DNA of 43,769 bases, taken from contig JAGCLW010000067.1 in assembly GCA_017646805.1 (NCBI GenBank), forward strand, positions 1 to 43,769, read 5' to 3'. The stretch comes from Paludibacteraceae bacterium (lineage in GTDB: Bacteria; Bacteroidota; Bacteroidia; Bacteroidales; Paludibacteraceae). The notes below the pieces were generated by a model that saw nothing but the letters and a program-made list of their open reading frames with translations, was not told where the DNA came from and did no database searches. Numbering within the stretch: the stretch's first letter is position 1; every line of letters starts with the position of its first letter. Shown here in pieces: positions 23,943 through 31,645 of the stretch. A program made the position numbers and the translations under genes.

Positions 23943-24033
23943 ACATCAAGAGTGAATGTTTGCGATACCACACCGGATTATCGATTTGTATAACTTTTAC
24001 TACTTTCATTATGAAAAATTTTCACTCTTGACC
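23902..24033 (-). ncRNA. Candidate small RNA of about 130 nt
   Basis: A consensus promoter upstream and a strong terminator downstream bound a short transcript. Its 5' end (TCAAGAGTGAA, 24031 leftwards to 24021) pairs perfectly with TTCACTCTTGA (23956-23946), closing an 11-bp helix. Inside is a smaller hairpin (CGATA/TATCG). The terminator stem follows directly. A 46-codon frame (ATG 24009, MKVVKVIQIDNPVWYRKHS...) runs through the terminator stem, so I favour RNA over protein. No known RNA family recognised. Confidence 0.5.
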
Positions 24034-24038
24034 GATAG

Positions 24039-24069
24039 CAAAGATATTATAAAAATACGTAATATCCAA
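24039..24069 (-). promoter_or_regulatory. Promoter of the small RNA
   Basis: On the minus strand TTG (24069-24067), 20 bp, TATCTTTG (24046-24039): a full consensus match. It lies 47 bp past the phoH stop, where a promoter would not be needed unless an RNA gene follows. Confidence 0.65.
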
Positions 24070-24115
24070 ATATGATATTTTTATAAAGAGAAAAAAAGTC
24101 TTTTTTACGACCGAA

Positions 24116-25438
24116 TCATAACAATTTTGAAGCCAATTCGGACAAATAACTCCGTTCTCCTTTGATCAAATTGACATGAGCAAAAATATCTTGACCTTTC
24201 ATTCTGTCAATCAAATAAACCAAACCATTGGATTGATGATCCAAATATGGCGAATCAATTTGTTGAATATCTCCCGTAAAAATAATTTTAGAACCTTCTC
24301 CTGCACGTGTCACGATTGTTTTCACTTCGTGTGGAGTAAGATTTTGAGCCTCATCAACAATAAAAAATGTATCACCCAAACTTCGTCCTCGTATGAAAGC
24401 AAGTGCTTCGATGACCAAACGCTTATCGCGTTGCATTTCTTCTATAATTCGCACTTCTCTTCCTTGATACGACAAATTGCTTTTGATTACGTTAAGATTG
24501 TCGAAAAGCGGTTGCATATAGGGCGATACTTTTTCGGTCGCATCTCCCGGCAATGCACCAAGATCTTTTCCTCCAAGAGCCACAATCGGACGAGACAACA
24601 ATATTTGTTTGTACTCTTCGTTTTTATAAAGTGCCGCAGCAAGAGCCAAAAGCGTTTTTCCCGTACCTGCCCGACCCGTGATTGCAACCAATTTAACATC
24701 GTCGTCAAGCAATACGTCCATTGCGAAAGTTTGTTCTGCATTGCGAGGTTCGATTCCAAAAGTACGTTGTTTTTCTACACGTCGCACTTTGTTTTCAAAT
24801 GGATTGTAACGACACATCACGCTTGCACGAGAAGATTTTAGCAGAAAACATTCGTTTGCTTCCACATCAGATTCCAAAGACAAATCGGAAAGCGAAATTC
24901 CTTCGTTGGAAGAATACAATTTATCAATCAAAGAAGGATCAACAACATCGTACGTTGAAAATTCTTTTTCAAAAATATCCATGTTGGTCACCTTGTCGTT
25001 GATATAATCTTCGGTCAAAACGCCAAGCGACTTCGCTTTCATGCGAAGGTTAATATCTTTTGTTACCAAAATCGTTTTTTCCGATTTTGTTTGTGCCAAC
25101 GTTATGGCAACAGCCAAAATTCGATGATCCGGAGTTCGGTCTGAAAATGCACGTTTCAACACTTCCGGATACGATTCTTCCGTAACGATAAACAAGCGAC
25201 CTTTTCCTTCGCCAAGAGAAGCTCCGGTTGAAAACAAATCCGAATCAGCAATCAAATCAATTTCTCGAGCAAATTGACGAGCCGCAAAATTGATTTGTTC
25301 ATTTCCTTTTTTAAATCGATCCAATTCTTCTAAGACAACGATAGGAATATAAATATCGTTTTCTTCGAAATTATAAATACACTTGTGGTCATGAAGGATC
25401 ACATTGGTATCCAACACGAAATTTTTCTTTGCACCCAT
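24116..25438 (-). CDS. PIN-PhoH family ATPase/RNase (PhoH2 type)
   Basis: This 440-residue protein has an N-terminal PIN nuclease domain (about 5-150) with acidic residues D10, E37/E38, D104 and D128. The C-terminal PhoH ATPase has Walker A GRAGTGKT (255-262), LLSRPIVALGGKDLGALPGD and Walker B FFIVDEAQNLTP. Such fusions act as ATP-dependent RNA helicase/RNases in other bacteria. Bacteroidota often place another phoH near aroE; here this one stands alone and divergent from folC. Confidence 0.93.
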   Translation of the reverse strand: MGAKKNFVLDTNVILHDHKCIYNFEENDIYIPIVVLEELDRFKKGNEQINFAARQFAREIDLIADSDLFSTGASLGEGKGRLFIVTEESYPEVLKRAFSDRTPDHRILAVAITLAQTKSEKTILVTKDINLRMKAKSLGVLTEDYINDKVTNMDIFEKEFSTYDVVDPSLIDKLYSSNEGISLSDLSLESDVEANECFLLKSSRASVMCRYNPFENKVRRVEKQRTFGIEPRNAEQTFAMDVLLDDDVKLVAITGRAGTGKTLLALAAALYKNEEYKQILLSRPIVALGGKDLGALPGDATEKVSPYMQPLFDNLNVIKSNLSYQGREVRIIEEMQRDKRLVIEALAFIRGRSLGDTFFIVDEAQNLTPHEVKTIVTRAGEGSKIIFTGDIQQIDSPYLDHQSNGLVYLIDRMKGQDIFAHVNLIKGERSYLSELASKLL

Positions 25439-25502
25439 TTTTGTATCATTTATAATTGAACATTTTCAAAAATTTTTCTTCGTCCCATTGGATAGAATAT
25501 CG

Positions 25503-25510
25503 TATCTTTG
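25503..25510 (+). promoter_or_regulatory. -7 box upstream of folC
   Basis: TATCTTTG predicts a start near 25517, leaving an untranslated leader of about 140 nt before folC. The -33 region is not consensus. The leader is A-rich with no clear structure. Confidence 0.5.
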
Positions 25511-25656
25511 TCGTGATTTTTTCTTACAATATTCTAAAAAAACTTGTGTAAAGGTAAAAAGAAAAAACGAAAAAAAACAACATCAAAACATGTTATTAAA
25601 CAATCTATTTTAATTCCAAAATTTAATCGGACATTTCGACAAATCAAACACCCACA

Positions 25657-26901
25657 ATGAATTATCAAAAAACATTAGAATATCTCTACAATTGTTGTCC
25701 GGCATTTCAATTTATCGGAGAAAAAGCGTATAAACCCGGCTTGACAAACACAATTCGTTTAGACAATCATTTTCATTCGCCACACAAGGCGTTTCGAACG
25801 ATTCACGTTGGAGGGACAAACGGGAAAGGCTCTACGTCTCACATGTTGGCGGCAATTTTGCAAAGTGCAAATTATAAAGTCGGATTATACACATCGCCTC
25901 ATCTCATTGATTTTGGCGAAAGGATTCGTGTCAATGGAGAAAAAATAAGACCTCAATATGTTTGCGATTTTGTTGCTAAAAACAAAGGCATTTTCAATCA
26001 AATACAACCATCTTTTTTTGAAGCAACAATGATGATGGCTTTTGAATATTTTAAAGAAGAAAAAGTCGATGTTGCAATCATTGAAGTTGGATTGGGAGGT
26101 CGTTTGGATAGCACAAATATCATTGCTCCCGACTTAAGCATCATCACCAATATAAGCAAAGATCACGTTCAATATTTGGGCGACACATTAGAAAAAATTG
26201 CATTTGAAAAAGCCGGAATCATAAAAGAAAAAACGCCTGTCATTATCGGAGAAAATGGGAATGAAAATATCAAAAACATTTTCGCCGAAACGGCAAAAGA
26301 AAAAAATGCTCCAATCTATTTTGCGGAAGAACATTTTTTGAGACATTCTTCGTACGAAAAAATTCTAAAAAACGCAGAATTAAAAGGGTTTTATCAACAA
26401 AAAAACATCAAAACCGTACTTACCGGAATTGATGTTTTGATTGATTTAGGCTATTCTATAAAAGAAGAAAATATTTTGGTCGGCACGCAAAACGTTTGTT
26501 CGCTCACCGGACTAATGGGTCGTTGGCAAATAATCGCAAACAATCCGCTAACGATTGCCGACACCGGACACAACGAAGCCGGAATTGCATACGTTGTACA
26601 ACAATTACGCGAACTAAAAGCCAACAAAATCCGAATTGTTTTTGGAATGGTAAACGACAAAGACATACAAGCCGTTTTGTCTTTGATGCCCAAAGAAGCA
26701 ATTTATTATTTTTGCAACGCCAATATCAAAAGAGCTTTGCCGGCAAAAGACTTACAAAATTTAGCAATGAAATTTGATCTAAAAGGAAAGATTTTCTCCA
26801 ACGTGAAAGAAGCTCTGAATCAAGCTCAAACAGAAGCCGAATCTAACGATGTCGTTTATGTTGGAGGAAGCAATTTTGTCGTTGCCGAAGGACTACAATA
26901 A
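25657..26901 (+). CDS. folC: Bifunctional folylpolyglutamate / dihydrofolate synthase
   Basis: This 414-residue Mur-ligase-like enzyme adds glutamate to dihydropteroate and folates. The ATP loop VGGTNGKGSTSH lies at 51-62, followed by TSPHLIDFGERIRVNG, EVGLGGRLDSTN, ISKDHVQYLGDTLEKIAFEKAGI and DTGHNEAGI, all diagnostic. Length is normal. The 3' end overlaps the end of the convergent yqaA gene by 9 bp, so no terminator fits between them. Confidence 0.95.
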   Translation: MNYQKTLEYLYNCCPAFQFIGEKAYKPGLTNTIRLDNHFHSPHKAFRTIHVGGTNGKGSTSHMLAAILQSANYKVGLYTSPHLIDFGERIRVNGEKIRPQYVCDFVAKNKGIFNQIQPSFFEATMMMAFEYFKEEKVDVAIIEVGLGGRLDSTNIIAPDLSIITNISKDHVQYLGDTLEKIAFEKAGIIKEKTPVIIGENGNENIKNIFAETAKEKNAPIYFAEEHFLRHSSYEKILKNAELKGFYQQKNIKTVLTGIDVLIDLGYSIKEENILVGTQNVCSLTGLMGRWQIIANNPLTIADTGHNEAGIAYVVQQLRELKANKIRIVFGMVNDKDIQAVLSLMPKEAIYYFCNANIKRALPAKDLQNLAMKFDLKGKIFSNVKEALNQAQTEAESNDVVYVGGSNFVVAEGLQ

Positions 26902-27324
26902 AAACCCAAACAAAAAATAACGAAGTCCTTTTCCGATTGCCATCGACAAACACACGATAACTACTCGACAACGAAGAAATCCTGCCGCAATAGCGATAAA
27001 ATCACCAACACCAGGCAAAAATGAAAAAAAGGCAATCCAATCTCCATACGGTCGAATCCGACGAATCCACACATCTACTTTCTCTTTGGGTGCCTTAAAA
27101 TACTTTTCCAACCAATCCACCTTCCCCAACCGACCAAGATAATATCCTGTCATTCCGCCCAAAGTATTGCCAATCGTAGCGACAATCACACAAATCACCA
27201 CATTGGAACCCATGCCCCAAACAACAGCAGAAAACACAGCTTCTGAAGCAAAAGGCAAAACCGTTGCTGCAAGAAATGCCGCAATAAACAATCCTACATA
27301 ACCCCATTCTGCCAACCACTCCAT
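26893..27324 (-). CDS. YqaA-type DedA/VTT membrane protein
   Basis: This 143-residue inner-membrane protein has a short VTT domain: LAATVLPFASEAVFSAVVWGMG, GNTLGGMTGYYLGRLG, and FFSFLPGVGDFIAIAAGFLRC, the last corresponding to the re-entrant loop. It is shorter than the DedA protein at 16.2 kb, as YqaA members are. It is the last gene of the HAD-ribF run, 6 bp after its predecessor. Confidence 0.85.
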   Translation of the reverse strand: MEWLAEWGYVGLFIAAFLAATVLPFASEAVFSAVVWGMGSNVVICVIVATIGNTLGGMTGYYLGRLGKVDWLEKYFKAPKEKVDVWIRRIRPYGDWIAFFSFLPGVGDFIAIAAGFLRCRVVIVCLSMAIGKGLRYFLFGFLL

Positions 27325-27329
27325 AACTT

Positions 27330-28334
27330 TTATTTAAAAATAAGTACACCTAAATAATTAAGCAATCCACCTCCAACAAAAACGCAAAACAAAACGTTGT
27401 ACCACAAACCTCGACCTAATGTAAATAAATGAGAAAGTAGAAGCGATAAAAATATCGTACACAAGAAAACAAAACTATGAGAATACTGAGGATACAAAAA
27501 GAACATTCCCAAACACCAAAAGAAAAAAAGCATAATCACACGGTGCATTTTGCTATCTTTCACTGCTTCGTAATGCAATCCTATCCCAATCCGAAACGAC
27601 GCAATCAACGAAAGAATTAACATTGTCACATAAAACACCGCATTATGAAACGTATATTCCGGGAAAAAAAATTCAATCGAAAGACGTGAAATATAATCTG
27701 CCACAAACGACCATATATTCTCTCCCGTAACAAGATAAAGCGTACCTAAAATAAAATAAGGAAACAAGAAAAAACCACAAAGATTTGCCAAAAACATCCG
27801 AATAGAACCTCCGGAAATTCCAATTTGAGCACACCAAACTATCGGCAACAACAATACATATTCCACGCTGATAATCGAAGCCAACGACATATAAACTCCT
27901 ATCGCAAACGATGACGCAATAGCATTTTTGTCTTTATACGAAAAAAACATTCGACACAAGACAATTAACAATAAAATTGCACTTATTTTATCAAACGAAA
28001 ACTTTTGTTGATCAATCTGAAATGCCACCAAAAACAACAAAAAAACATACGGCAAAAACGTCCGCTCCGAAACAACCCCAAACGTCTCATTAAACAAATA
28101 CAACGCATACGCAATTCCCACAACAAAAACGCCACCCAAAATCCAACTTAAACCTTCATATTCAAAACAATGCGACAATATCGCATCAGAAAAAACAGAG
28201 GTTGATTGAATTGGACCGACCATTTCATTTCCAAAAGCATACGCAATCACATACGCGATCAAAAACAAAAATAACACAAAACAAAACGTAAATAAGGACG
28301 GACGAATAAGAAATCCAATACGATGTTTTACCAT
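27330..28334 (-). CDS. Multi-pass membrane protein, DUF6427-like
   Basis: This 334-residue protein has about nine hydrophobic helices and few charges. It has no transporter or catalytic signature, and the family name is my best match by pattern (FNETFGVVSERTFLPYVFLLF and MYMSLASI-type segments). The start overlaps the end of ribF by 7 bp. Its constant company with ribF and yqaA suggests shared regulation more than shared pathway. Confidence 0.6.
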   Translation of the reverse strand: MVKHRIGFLIRPSLFTFCFVLFLFLIAYVIAYAFGNEMVGPIQSTSVFSDAILSHCFEYEGLSWILGGVFVVGIAYALYLFNETFGVVSERTFLPYVFLLFLVAFQIDQQKFSFDKISAILLLIVLCRMFFSYKDKNAIASSFAIGVYMSLASIISVEYVLLLPIVWCAQIGISGGSIRMFLANLCGFFLFPYFILGTLYLVTGENIWSFVADYISRLSIEFFFPEYTFHNAVFYVTMLILSLIASFRIGIGLHYEAVKDSKMHRVIMLFFFWCLGMFFLYPQYSHSFVFLCTIFLSLLLSHLFTLGRGLWYNVLFCVFVGGGLLNYLGVLIFK

Positions 28335-29284
28335 AAATTTTCTTTTTTAAAATTTGCCAAAATCAAACGAATTTGTTGTTCATCTTGATGTATTTGTCGT
28401 TCAAGACTCAACATATCCAAAAATCGCATTTCTTGACGAACATATTGAACAAAATCCACTTCAATTTCTTTTCCATACAATTCTCCGGAATAATCAAACA
28501 AATGCACTTCCACAACAATCTCTTCAGTCTCACCAAATGTCGGACGACAACCGATATTCATCATTCCATCAAACAACTGATTTTCAACCCAAACCCTCAC
28601 TGCATAAACACCCGATTGTGGCAACATTTTTTTTGAATCTTTCAATGTAATATTTGCCGTTGGGAAACCCATTTTTCGACCGATTTTATGTCCTTCTACA
28701 ACCATTCCGGAAATTCGATAACAACGCCCCAAAAAATGATTCGCAGTCTGCAAATCTCCACGTTTCAACAAACTTCTAATTTCCGAAGAAGACACATACT
28801 CTCCCGAAACCGAACTATACGCCGGAACAGAAATCACATTCAAACCAAACTCACGTCCATACTTCACATATTCATCAAAACCCTCTTCTCTATTTCTTCC
28901 AAAACGATGATCATAACCAACCAACAACGTATTTACACCCAATTGATTAACAACAATTTTTTGCAAAAAATCATACGCCGAAAAATCTGCCATTTCTCTC
29001 GTAAATGGCAAAAAAACACAAACATCAATTCCTTCCTGAGAAATCAACGTCGTTTTTTCCTCATTGGTTGTCAAAAGCGGTAAATGAAACTCCGGTTCAA
29101 CCACCGTTTTAGGATGAACATCAAATGAAATCACCATAGACGAAAGCCCCCGTTTTTCGGCTTCCGATTTCAAATATTGAAGCAAAAAACGATGTCCTTT
29201 ATGCACTCCGTCAAAAAAACCTATCGTTGCCACACTGGAATTTGCCGGAAGTTTAATCGTTTTTTTTAATAAAAATTGTTTCAT
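28328..29284 (-). CDS. ribF: Bifunctional riboflavin kinase / FAD synthetase
   Basis: This 318-residue enzyme makes FMN and then FAD. The N-terminal nucleotidyltransferase half has GFFDGVHKGH (22-31) and SSSEIRSLL; the C-terminal flavokinase half has GRKMGFPTANI with the PTAN metal and ATP motif, and MMNIGCRPTF. ATG overlaps the HAD gene stop by 4 bp (ATGA). With ribBA in the same window it covers the first and last steps of flavin synthesis. Confidence 0.96.
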   Translation of the reverse strand: MKQFLLKKTIKLPANSSVATIGFFDGVHKGHRFLLQYLKSEAEKRGLSSMVISFDVHPKTVVEPEFHLPLLTTNEEKTTLISQEGIDVCVFLPFTREMADFSAYDFLQKIVVNQLGVNTLLVGYDHRFGRNREEGFDEYVKYGREFGLNVISVPAYSSVSGEYVSSSEIRSLLKRGDLQTANHFLGRCYRISGMVVEGHKIGRKMGFPTANITLKDSKKMLPQSGVYAVRVWVENQLFDGMMNIGCRPTFGETEEIVVEVHLFDYSGELYGKEIEVDFVQYVRQEMRFLDMLSLERQIHQDEQQIRLILANFKKENLW

Positions 29285-29907
29285 CTTTCAAACATTTCAT
29301 GCTCCTTCACATGATAAGTACAAAAACCAAGTTGAGTAGCCATTTGAATATTTTTTTCTCCATCATCAAGAAATAAAATCGACGACGCTTCAACGCCTTC
29401 CAAATCAAGAACTTTCTGAAAAATTTCTTTCTCCGGTTTTGCCAAATGCATTTTATACGACAAATACAATTCATCAAAACAATCTTCAACGGAAAAACCC
29501 AAACGGGAAAATTCCTTCATCACCCAATCTTCCCAATGAATAAAATTCGTATTACTAAGCAAAATCACTCGATACTGACGTTTCAACTCTTTTATCAACG
29601 ACAATTTTTCTTTTGAAATTGAAACCAAAAAAGCATTCCACGCAAAACGAATTGCCTCATCAGAAGCCGACAAAATTCCAAATTCCGTTCGTACTCTTTC
29701 AAAAAAATCAGAAGGACTCACCGTCCCTCTCTCCAATTCTAAAAACAAACCATTTTGAACGTATTTGCTAATATAATCAAGAATATTTTCAACTCCCAAT
29801 TTTTCAAATTCACGCACGCAAGCGTCTTGATTCAAATCCACCAAAACACCGCCCAAATCAAACATTACAACCTTTATTTCAGGAGTCAAATAATTCGCTA
29901 ATTTCAC
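29281..29907 (-). CDS. HAD-superfamily phosphatase
   Basis: This 208-residue soluble protein has motif I FDLGGVLVD (nucleophile D17; position +2 is Gly, as in YihX-type phosphatases), motif II LLSNTN, motif III lysine in LAKPEKEIF, and motif IV FLDDGEKNI. A helical cap sits between motifs I and II. It starts the four-gene run and is coupled to ribF. A role as FMN or sugar phosphatase is possible; the substrate cannot be read from the sequence. Confidence 0.9.
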   Translation of the reverse strand: MKLANYLTPEIKVVMFDLGGVLVDLNQDACVREFEKLGVENILDYISKYVQNGLFLELERGTVSPSDFFERVRTEFGILSASDEAIRFAWNAFLVSISKEKLSLIKELKRQYRVILLSNTNFIHWEDWVMKEFSRLGFSVEDCFDELYLSYKMHLAKPEKEIFQKVLDLEGVEASSILFLDDGEKNIQMATQLGFCTYHVKEHEMFER

Positions 29908-29983
29908 AGTTTTTTTTGTTTATTAAAAGAAAAGTATTACTTTTGCACTGCATTTTTGCAAAGGGACATTGTTAAATGTCATG

Positions 29984-29991
29984 CAAAGATA
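29984..29991 (-). promoter_or_regulatory. -7 box for the HAD-ribF run
   Basis: TATCTTTG on the minus strand. The leader contains nested inverted repeats (TTTGCA/TGCAAA and GACAT/ATGTC within 29953-29989) that overlap the box, which could bind a regulator. The -33 element is weak. Confidence 0.45.
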
Positions 29992-30038
29992 ATTATTTAT
30001 TCTGGGATTCGTTTTTTATTTTTCTTAGATTCTTATTT

Positions 30039-30046
30039 TATCTTTG
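30039..30046 (+). promoter_or_regulatory. -7 box for the CAU tRNA
   Basis: TATCTTTG ends 5 bp before the tRNA, so transcription would start within a base or two of the mature 5' end. Confidence 0.55.
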
Positions 30047-30051
30047 TCAAA

Positions 30052-30126
30052 GGGCCCATAGCTCAGTTGGTTAGTAGCACCTGACTCATAATCAGGGGGT
30101 CATCGGTTCAAGCCCGGTTGGGCCCA
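30052..30126 (+). tRNA. tRNA with anticodon CAT (Met elongator or Ile2)
   Basis: The acceptor stem GGGCCCA/TGGGCCC, anticodon stem CCTGA/TCAGG with loop CTCATAA, and T arm are all good. CCA is not encoded, unlike in tRNA-Asp of this window. The D arm GCTC...TAGC has an extra T compared with the usual GGTTAGAGC pattern, leaving one stem mismatch. Which amino acid it carries depends on whether TilS modifies it, which I cannot decide. Confidence 0.9.
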
Positions 30127-30136
30127 CACAAAAAAA

Positions 30137-30167
30137 AGCACTCGTAATTTTACAAGTGCTTTTTTTG
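30137..30167 (+). terminator. Terminator after the CAU tRNA
   Basis: AGCACT-C-GTAA (30137-30147) pairs with TTAC-A-AGTGCT (30150-30160) with one mismatch, followed by seven T. rnz starts 44 bp further on. Confidence 0.8.
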
Positions 30168-30210
30168 TATTTCATTATAAAATAAAATTTCTTCTCAAAA
30201 CATTATATTT

Positions 30211-31128
30211 ATGCCAGAATTAACCCTTCTTGGAACCGGTTCGGCTCTCGGAAACGAACACGCTTTTAACTCCGCTCAAATACTCAACATTCGAGAACAT
30301 TTTTACATGATCGATTGTGGAGAAGGCGTTCAACAACGACTTTTGAAAGCAAAAATCAAAACGAATCGCATCAACAACATTTTTATTTCACACTTGCACG
30401 GCGACCATTGTTTTGGACTGTTGCCTTTCATTAGCACAATGAGTATGCTAAATCGTCGTGCACCACTTACCATTCACGCACATAGCGATTTGGGAAAAAT
30501 CCTCACTCCTCAAATCAATTATTTTTGTCCGGATTTATCTTTTTCAATCAACTTCAACCATATCAATCCAAGAAAAAATGAAATAATTTTTGAGGACAAT
30601 CACACTATTGTTTCAACAATTCCTCTCAAACATTCCATTCCAACATGTGGTTTTTTATTTGAAGAAAAACCTCGAGAACCTCATATCAATAAAAAAGTTT
30701 GTGACGATTGGAATATTCCTCTTTCTTATTATCCCCTCATCAAAGAAGGTCATGATTATATTGACGAAGAAGGAAAATGTGTAAAAAACCGACTCTTGAT
30801 TATTGATGCCGAAAAACCAAAAAAATATGCTTATTGTTCGGACTCCGCTTATTCCGAAAAAATCATTCCACTCATTCAAGACGTTGATTTGCTCTATCAC
30901 GAAACGACTTACGAGAAAAGTTACATTTCCAGAGCAAAATTATTTCTTCATTCCACAACCGAACAAGCCGCTCTAATTGCAAAAAAGGCTAATGTAAAAA
31001 AACTTATTGCAGGTCATTTATCTTCTCGTTACAAAACAAAAGAAGATATTTTACGATTGGAAAAAGAAATTCAAACCATTTTTCCCAATGCTCAAATAGG
31101 AAGAGATTTGCAAAAAATACAATTCTAA
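30211..31128 (+). CDS. rnz: Ribonuclease Z (tRNA 3' endonuclease)
   Basis: This 305-residue metallo-beta-lactamase-fold nuclease trims 3' trailers from CCA-less tRNA precursors. Zinc ligands are in SHLHGDHCFGL (H61, H63, D65, H66), KHSIPTCGF, CSDSAYSEK and AGHLSSRY, and YHETTYE is also conserved. It lies directly behind a tRNA gene that lacks an encoded CCA, a fitting neighbour. Confidence 0.96.
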   Translation: MPELTLLGTGSALGNEHAFNSAQILNIREHFYMIDCGEGVQQRLLKAKIKTNRINNIFISHLHGDHCFGLLPFISTMSMLNRRAPLTIHAHSDLGKILTPQINYFCPDLSFSINFNHINPRKNEIIFEDNHTIVSTIPLKHSIPTCGFLFEEKPREPHINKKVCDDWNIPLSYYPLIKEGHDYIDEEGKCVKNRLLIIDAEKPKKYAYCSDSAYSEKIIPLIQDVDLLYHETTYEKSYISRAKLFLHSTTEQAALIAKKANVKKLIAGHLSSRYKTKEDILRLEKEIQTIFPNAQIGRDLQKIQF

Positions 31129-31130
31129 AA

Positions 31131-31478
31131 TCAAGCAATAATTCGCAATTGATTGATTCTTTGCTCTTTCTTTTTTTTCAAATATCGTTCGCACTGCTGA
31201 CGCTTGTCATACCCTAACATCGAACCAAGAATAAAATCTTCTTCCGGAGAATAATCGCACAATCTTTTGTTTCCTATTTGCTTAACCACCTCTACACACT
31301 CTTTTGCTCCCATAAAAACATTTATTTTTCGCTCCGTTACTTCCTGAATATAATAAGAGATTCCCTGAACTTTCATTTTCTGTTCGGCCAATTCTCGTTC
31401 TTCCGCACTCATCGTATGCAATACCAATTGTCGCAACCCTTTTTGATATTCGTAAATGTGATGGATCAATACTTTCAT
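31131..31478 (-). CDS. DUF2023-family protein
   Basis: This 115-residue soluble protein begins MKVLIHHIYEYQKGLRQLVL, typical of DUF2023, and contains GAKECVEVV and LCDYSPEEDFILGSMLGYD. In other genomes the family is found beside flavodoxin, but no flavodoxin is here. I chose ATG 31478 over 31556 because the longer form would cover the terminator stem at 31501-31536. It converges on rnz with a 2-bp gap. Function unknown. Confidence 0.75.
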   Translation of the reverse strand: MKVLIHHIYEYQKGLRQLVLHTMSAEERELAEQKMKVQGISYYIQEVTERKINVFMGAKECVEVVKQIGNKRLCDYSPEEDFILGSMLGYDKRQQCERYLKKKKEQRINQLRIIA

Positions 31479-31491
31479 ATTTTTTTTTGTA

Positions 31492-31536
31492 TAAAAAAAA
31501 CAATAACTATTCAAGAACGACCTCAAATAGTTATTG
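31492..31536 (-). terminator. Terminator between nhaA and the DUF2023 gene
   Basis: On the minus strand CAATAACTATT (31536-31526) pairs perfectly with AATAGTTATTG (31511-31501), followed by eight T. It could end nhaA transcripts or attenuate a transcript starting near 31588. Confidence 0.75.
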
Positions 31537-31557
31537 CTTTTATAAAAATCAATCAAC

Positions 31558-31584
31558 TTAAAAACAACATTCTTTGTGTGTCAT
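31558..31584 (-). CDS. Possible leader peptide (MTHKECCF)
   Basis: Eight codons start 4 bp after a predicted transcription start, end 22 bp before a terminator stem, and contain adjacent cysteine codons. The order promoter, short ORF, terminator, gene is that of an attenuator. No alternative antiterminator pairing was evident, so chance is likely. Confidence 0.2.
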   Translation of the reverse strand: MTHKECCF

Positions 31585-31594
31585 TTTTTCGTTG

Positions 31595-31625
31595 CAAAAA
31601 TAACGACTTTCTACCCTACATACAA
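31595..31625 (-). promoter_or_regulatory. Promoter upstream of the DUF2023 gene
   Basis: On the minus strand TTG (31625-31623), 20 bp, TATTTTTG (31602-31595). It lies just past the nhaA stop and would give a leader of about 110 nt before ATG 31478. Confidence 0.5.
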
Positions 31626-31645
31626 TCCCTAAAAATAATAATTTT

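Noticed and set aside
23869-24009. 46-codon ORF inside the small RNA (MKVVKVIQIDNPVW...)
   Set aside because: It reads through both arms of a strong terminator and into the tape-measure stub; kept only as a remote alternative to RNA.
23902-24033. Small SRP RNA
   Set aside because: The conserved GGAA tetraloop and asymmetric internal loop of SRP RNA are absent.
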